8,941 bases of DNA from an uncultured Erysipelotrichaceae bacterium (lineage in GTDB: Bacteria > Bacillota_I > Bacilli_A > Erysipelotrichales > Erysipelotrichaceae): the NCBI GenBank assembly GCA_902782955.1, contig CACZPD010000160.1, forward strand, positions 1 to 8,941, read 5' to 3'. Below are positions 7,917 through 8,941 of the stretch, piece by piece (the first letter of the stretch is position 1; every line of letters starts with the position of its first letter). The translations under genes were made by a program, and so were the position numbers. The notes under the pieces are model-generated. The model searched no databases and was not told where the DNA came from. It saw only the letters and a program-made list of their open reading frames with translations.

Positions 7917-8246
7917 TTACAATTTGGAAATGAATACCGGGTATTCGGGATTGCTTTCAATATATTTGATCATGACCTGATCCCCGACTTCAAGACCCGA
8001 CACCGGGTTGGAAATACAGCCTTCAATCTGCTTTCCGTCCCTTGTAACATAAATGACATAGAAATCGTAATAGGTATCAATGGTATCGGCGCTGGCATTG
8101 GTCACCTCCTCAATCCGGTCAACATAAGCAGTCGCTTCAATACCGTTCCTGCGGACTTTGAACTGGTAATACATTGCGTAAAGGAAACCGGACGCCACAA
8201 AGATAATGACAATCAGTGAAAAAGGATCATTGAACAGTTTGGACAT
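7917..8246 (-). CDS. Small one-TM membrane protein, DUF3592-like
   Basis: This 109-residue protein has one hydrophobic helix at about residues 9-28 (FSLIVIIFVASGFLYAMYYQ) followed by a basic KVRR (30-33). The remaining ~75 residues look like a beta-rich domain: GIEATAYVDRIEEV (35-48), YYDFYVIYVTRDGKQIEG (59-76), GLEVGDQVMIKYIESNPEYP (84-103). The pattern of a duplicated hydrophobic strand, then L-x-V-G-D-x-V-x-I-x-Y and N-P, resembles DUF3592 proteins, which have no known function. Positive charges after the helix suggest the C-terminal domain is on the cytoplasmic side. The start at 8246 is chosen because GGAGG lies 7 bases before it; an upstream ATG at 8264 has none. It is a single-gene unit with its own terminator. 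The family match is by eye only. Confidence 0.72.
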   Translation of the reverse strand: MSKLFNDPFSLIVIIFVASGFLYAMYYQFKVRRNGIEATAYVDRIEEVTNASADTIDTYYDFYVIYVTRDGKQIEGCISNPVSGLEVGDQVMIKYIESNPEYPVFISKL

Positions 8247-8253
8247 AATCAAA

Positions 8254-8258
8254 CCTCC
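8254..8258 (-). promoter_or_regulatory. Ribosome binding site deciding the start of the small membrane protein
   Basis: GGAGG on the minus strand lies 7 bases before the ATG at 8246 and overlaps codons of the longer frame, so the MSKLF start is preferred over MYGGL. Confidence 0.75.
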
Positions 8259-8352
8259 ATACATAATGATAATGGATTTTAAAAGAGATGGTAAACGACA
8301 ATTTTACATGCAGCCATGAAATTTCAGTTTTGAATGACTGTTTTTCCGGATA

Positions 8353-8371
8353 TTGGCATTCTCAATGCGAA
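8353..8371. promoter_or_regulatory. Possible operator over the -35 region of the EamA transporter gene
   Basis: TTGGCATT-CTC-AATGCGAA is a 19-base inverted repeat with seven of eight arm positions matching. It overlaps the expected -35 position (8365-8370) of the extended -10 promoter at 8385-8393, where a repressor or activator would act. No regulator gene is visible nearby. Confidence 0.4.
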
Positions 8372-8384
8372 GCAGGGTTTTCAA

Positions 8385-8393
8385 TGGTATAAT
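8385..8393 (+). promoter_or_regulatory. Extended -10 promoter of the EamA transporter gene
   Basis: TG-G-TATAAT (TATAAT at 8388-8393) is a perfect extended -10 element. Transcription would begin near 8400, about 24 bases before the ATG. The -35 hexamer at a 17-base spacing (TGCGAA) is poor. Confidence 0.65.
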
Positions 8394-8423
8394 ACCCGCA
8401 AGCATCGGAAAGGGCATCAGGAC

Positions 8424-8941
8424 ATGAGAAAAGATACACTTCCAGCAAAAGATATGCACCGGATCGCGATATTGATGGTACTGGCAGCTTCGTTATGTTT
8501 TGCGACAGGCGGCCTGTTCATGAAGCTGATCCCCTGGAACGCACTGGCCATCAACGGGGCAAGGAACCTGATCGCATGCATCGTGATCGGGCTGTATATC
8601 CTCATGACACATCACAGGCTGAAGATCAATCCGACAGTGATGATCGGGGCTGTATCCATGGCAGGCGTCACAACCTGCTACGCGATTGCCAATAAACTGA
8701 CAACTGCCGGCAATACGATCATCCTGCAGTACACCGCGCCGGTCTGGATCATGGTGATGGTGTATCTGTTTTTCGGTAAAAAACCTGACAGGACCGGGAT
8801 CATATCCCTTGTGATCGTATTCATCGGTATCCTGTGCTTTTTCTTTGAAGGGCTTTCTACCGGCAAATGGCTCGGTGATCTGATCGCGCTGCTTTCCGGT
8901 ATCTTTTATGCCGGCGTATTCATGCTGAACAGTTTTGAAAA
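8424..8941 (+). CDS. EamA/DMT-family transporter, 5' part (cut by window end)
   Basis: The open frame from ATG 8424 runs to the window edge, giving 172 residues. It reads as a polytopic inner-membrane protein of the drug/metabolite transporter superfamily, which exports or imports small metabolites. Hydrophobic helices are visible at about residues 13-35, 42-61, 71-90, 97-117, 122-142 and 148-168. The first carries SLCFATGGLFMKLIPWNALA (23-42), with a typical EamA opening and the conserved small-residue helix after it. AIANKLTTAGNTIILQYTAP (87-106) is the classic EamA segment ending in QYTAP before helix four. Full family members have about 280-320 residues in two EamA repeats, so the second repeat lies outside the window. 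A GGAAAGGG stretch is about 9 bases before the ATG. Its substrate cannot be told from this part. Confidence 0.88.
   Translation, partial: MRKDTLPAKDMHRIAILMVLAASLCFATGGLFMKLIPWNALAINGARNLIACIVIGLYILMTHHRLKINPTVMIGAVSMAGVTTCYAIANKLTTAGNTIILQYTAPVWIMVMVYLFFGKKPDRTGIISLVIVFIGILCFFFEGLSTGKWLGDLIALLSGIFYAGVFMLNSFE

Overview
The window reads as chromosomal DNA of an anaerobic, gut-type Firmicute of moderate GC content. Evidence for this is the strong AGGAG-type ribosome binding sites, TATAAT -10 boxes, compact intrinsic terminators, a sensory-type [FeFe]-hydrogenase paired with a SpoIIE-type phosphatase, and a phospho-sugar GH1 enzyme. The exact family cannot be fixed by eye; an Erysipelotrichaceae- or clostridial-type host is plausible. 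I see no mobile element, CRISPR array, tRNA or rRNA. No gene-free stretch exceeds 300 bases; the longest (7699-7916, 218 bp) holds the GNAT upstream region and a terminator.

Layout: (1) 1-876 (+): a possible 3' tail of an upstream gene, then a Y_phosphatase3-type protein tyrosine phosphatase. (2) 877-995: back-to-back terminators between convergent genes, one of them built on a 24-bp perfect palindrome. (3) 996-2279 (-): a SUFU-domain protein followed by a small nitroreductase, probably one transcript. (4) 2280-2453: divergent promoter region. (5) 2454-3923 (+): a GH1 6-phospho-beta-glycosidase as a single-gene transcription unit with its own extended -10 promoter and a GAAA-loop terminator. 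(6) 4038-6895 (-): the sensory [FeFe]-hydrogenase/PAS protein and a SpoIIE-family phosphatase, overlapping by ATGA. (7) 6982-7698 (-): a GNAT acetyltransferase with an extra small N-terminal beta-type domain. (8) 7917-8246 (-): a one-TM, DUF3592-like small membrane protein ending in a strong bidirectional terminator. (9) 8424-8941 (+): the 5' part of an EamA/DMT transporter cut by the window edge, with an extended -10 promoter and a possible operator over its -35 region.

The most interesting unit is region 6. A hydrogenase-like module that keeps all H-cluster cysteine ligands is joined to extra Fe-S clusters, a PAS domain and a C-terminal helix, and is translationally coupled to a PP2C-type phosphatase. 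This looks like an H2- or redox-sensing signalling pair rather than a metabolic hydrogenase. The phosphatase carries a ~165-residue C-terminal domain that I cannot assign. No sigma factor, anti-sigma kinase, STAS protein, catalytic hydrogenase or maturase lies in the window, so its target is unknown. The other genes look like ordinary accessory functions without an obvious shared pathway.
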